Assembly (NCBI GenBank): GCA_030598025.1
Contig: JAUVQS010000103.1
Location: forward strand, 1 to 5,764
Source: Acidimicrobiia bacterium
GTDB taxonomy: Bacteria; Actinomycetota; Acidimicrobiia; Spongiisociales; JAHEDJ01
Length of the DNA stretch: 5,764 nucleotides
Reading direction: 5' to 3'
The position numbers were made by a program, and so were the translations under genes. Shown in pieces: positions 5,029 through 5,764 of the stretch. Within the stretch, counting starts at the first letter, position 1, and each line of letters begins with the position of its first letter. Under the pieces are notes generated by a model, which saw only the letters and a list, made by a program, of their open reading frames with translations, searched no databases and was not told where the DNA came from.

Positions 5029-5469
5029 ATGGCTTGGGCTGTCATTCTTGTCGTTGTCGCCGCCTGGGGAGCGTTCCTTCTACCGGAGGTGATCGGTTCC
5101 CGCAAGAGCGCGCCGTTGACAACGACGCAAGAATTCAATAGATGGACCACACGGATCGCCAGTGTTCAGAATCCCGATGGCCACGCGGTCGAAATCCGAA
5201 ATCGAGTGCTTGCTCGTCGCCGTCGGACTTTGTTCCTTCTCTTCACTGCCGCTCTGGTCAGCCTGGCAGTGGCCATCTGGATATCTGCTCCATCAATGCT
5301 GATCACTCACATCGTGATCGACGGCGCCGTCGCCTGGTATCTGGCGATGCTCGTTCAGCTGAGGCATCGGCGTGAGGAACTGGAATTGGTGACTCCCGTT
5401 CGTCCGGTGAGCGACGGCGTTGTGGAAATGCCGTCCACGCCCGACATCCATATTCTGGCCTCCGGCTAG
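5029..5469 (+). CDS. Small three-helix membrane protein, SepX/GlpR-like divisome protein candidate
   Basis: This 146-residue protein has a membrane segment at 2-22 (AWAVILVVVAAWGAFLLPEVI), a cytoplasmic-looking basic linker at 23-66 containing RNRVLARRRRT (57-67), two closely spaced membrane segments (about 67-84 and 88-110), then a charged C-terminal tail from RHRREELE. Actinobacterial SepX/GlpR proteins have the same order: an N-terminal helix with W..-L.P, a linker ending in a VL-ARRRR block, and a tandem helix pair. In Streptomyces SepX stabilises FtsZ rings, and in Corynebacterium GlpR is the membrane receptor of the MoeA-like Glp. The gene lies three genes after moeA, consistent with that known linkage. 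The linker is much shorter than in the proteins I recall (several hundred residues), so this would be a minimal version. The assignment rests on topology, the RRRR block and synteny, not on an alignment. The ATG at 5029 is the first start of the frame. Confidence 0.72.
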   Translation: MAWAVILVVVAAWGAFLLPEVIGSRKSAPLTTTQEFNRWTTRIASVQNPDGHAVEIRNRVLARRRRTLFLLFTAALVSLAVAIWISAPSMLITHIVIDGAVAWYLAMLVQLRHRREELELVTPVRPVSDGVVEMPSTPDIHILASG

Positions 5470-5478
5470 ATCACGATT

Positions 5479-5764
5479 GTGACCGTTTCCGGGCTCGATG
5501 ACGTCGAATCCGCCGCCCGCGTCGAACTCGACGGCAAGTTCGCAGCCCGCGAAGTAGCACTCACCGCCAGCCGCACTCTCATTCGAACGTCGGCCAATGC
5601 CATTCGTGCCCTTCATCGCGGCGAGATCGATCGCGCCGAGGAGTTGATGGCGCAGGCATCGGGGTTGCTGGCCAAGGCACGTGAGGCATGTCGTGATCAT
5701 CCCTCTGTTTTGCACGCCGGGTTCGTTTCAGATGCGGCCAAGGAGTACGCCGAGGCCCGACTGA
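5479..5764 (+). CDS. Translin-family protein (partial, runs off the window end)
   Basis: From a GTG at 5479 the frame stays open to the window end (95 codons). The all-helical sequence carries AAREVALTASRTLIRTSANA (22-41), IRALHRGEIDRAEELM (42-57), a Leu/Ala helix (58-71) and HPSVLHAGFVSDAAKEYAEARL (74-95). The RE...SR.-IR.S..AIRALHRG pattern and the AGFV.DA.KEYAEA block are typical of archaeal and bacterial translin homologues, relatives of eukaryotic translin/TRAX, which bind and cleave RNA. Function in bacteria is not settled. The start is only 9 bp after the SepX-like stop and in the same frame (TAG at 5467-5469, then three codons, then GTG). No convincing Shine-Dalgarno is visible, so translation is probably coupled. 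The C-terminal half is outside the window. Confidence 0.8.
   Translation, partial: MTVSGLDDVESAARVELDGKFAAREVALTASRTLIRTSANAIRALHRGEIDRAEELMAQASGLLAKAREACRDHPSVLHAGFVSDAAKEYAEARL

Noticed and set aside
5293..5715. Minus-strand 140-codon frame across the SepX-like/translin junction
   Set aside because: The plus strand has two consistent protein families across the same region, and the minus-strand product has shadow composition.

Overview
The window is GC-rich and gene-dense, with frequent GTG starts and 4 to 13 bp gene overlaps. It looks like a chromosomal segment of an actinobacterium. Gene content and the flavour of several proteins suggest Acidimicrobiia or a relative, but that assignment is an inference from memory of family sequences, not a measured placement. 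No mobile element, CRISPR array, tRNA or rRNA was seen.

Left part, minus strand (1-1123): a Ser-tailed FmdB-family zinc-ribbon protein is followed by a pyridoxamine-5'-phosphate-oxidase-like flavoprotein that overlaps it by 8 bp. After a 63 bp gap comes the N-terminus of a single-span membrane protein (perhaps a SAF/CpaB-like protein) cut by the window edge. A 203 bp divergent intergenic region (1124-1326) separates this group from the plus-strand genes. It carries a TAnnnT -10 box placed for a leaderless plsY transcript and a 12 bp perfect palindrome just upstream of it.

Centre, plus strand (1327-4888): plsY, a galU-like nucleotidyltransferase, moeA, moaC and mog/moaB form one tightly overlapped operon. 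PlsY makes lysophosphatidate for phospholipids and GalU makes UDP-glucose for envelope glycans. MoaC acts in the first stage of molybdenum cofactor (Moco) synthesis, Mog adenylylates molybdopterin, and MoeA inserts molybdate. No other Moco genes (moaA, moaD, moaE) lie in the window.

Right part, plus strand (4970-5764): a plausible promoter drives a small three-helix membrane protein resembling the actinobacterial divisome protein SepX/GlpR. It is followed 9 bp later, in the same frame, by the start of a translin-family protein that runs off the end.

The layout (FmdB-like, galU, moeA, further Moco genes, SepX/GlpR-like) matches a neighbourhood I recall from other Actinobacteria, such as M. 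tuberculosis Rv0991c-Rv0996. There the MoeA-like protein Glp and its membrane receptor GlpR act in cell division. The most interesting points are the miniature SepX/GlpR candidate beside a MoeA that keeps its Moco motifs, the His-for-Cys change in the Ruc-like zinc ribbon, the shortened GalU, and the bacterial translin homologue.
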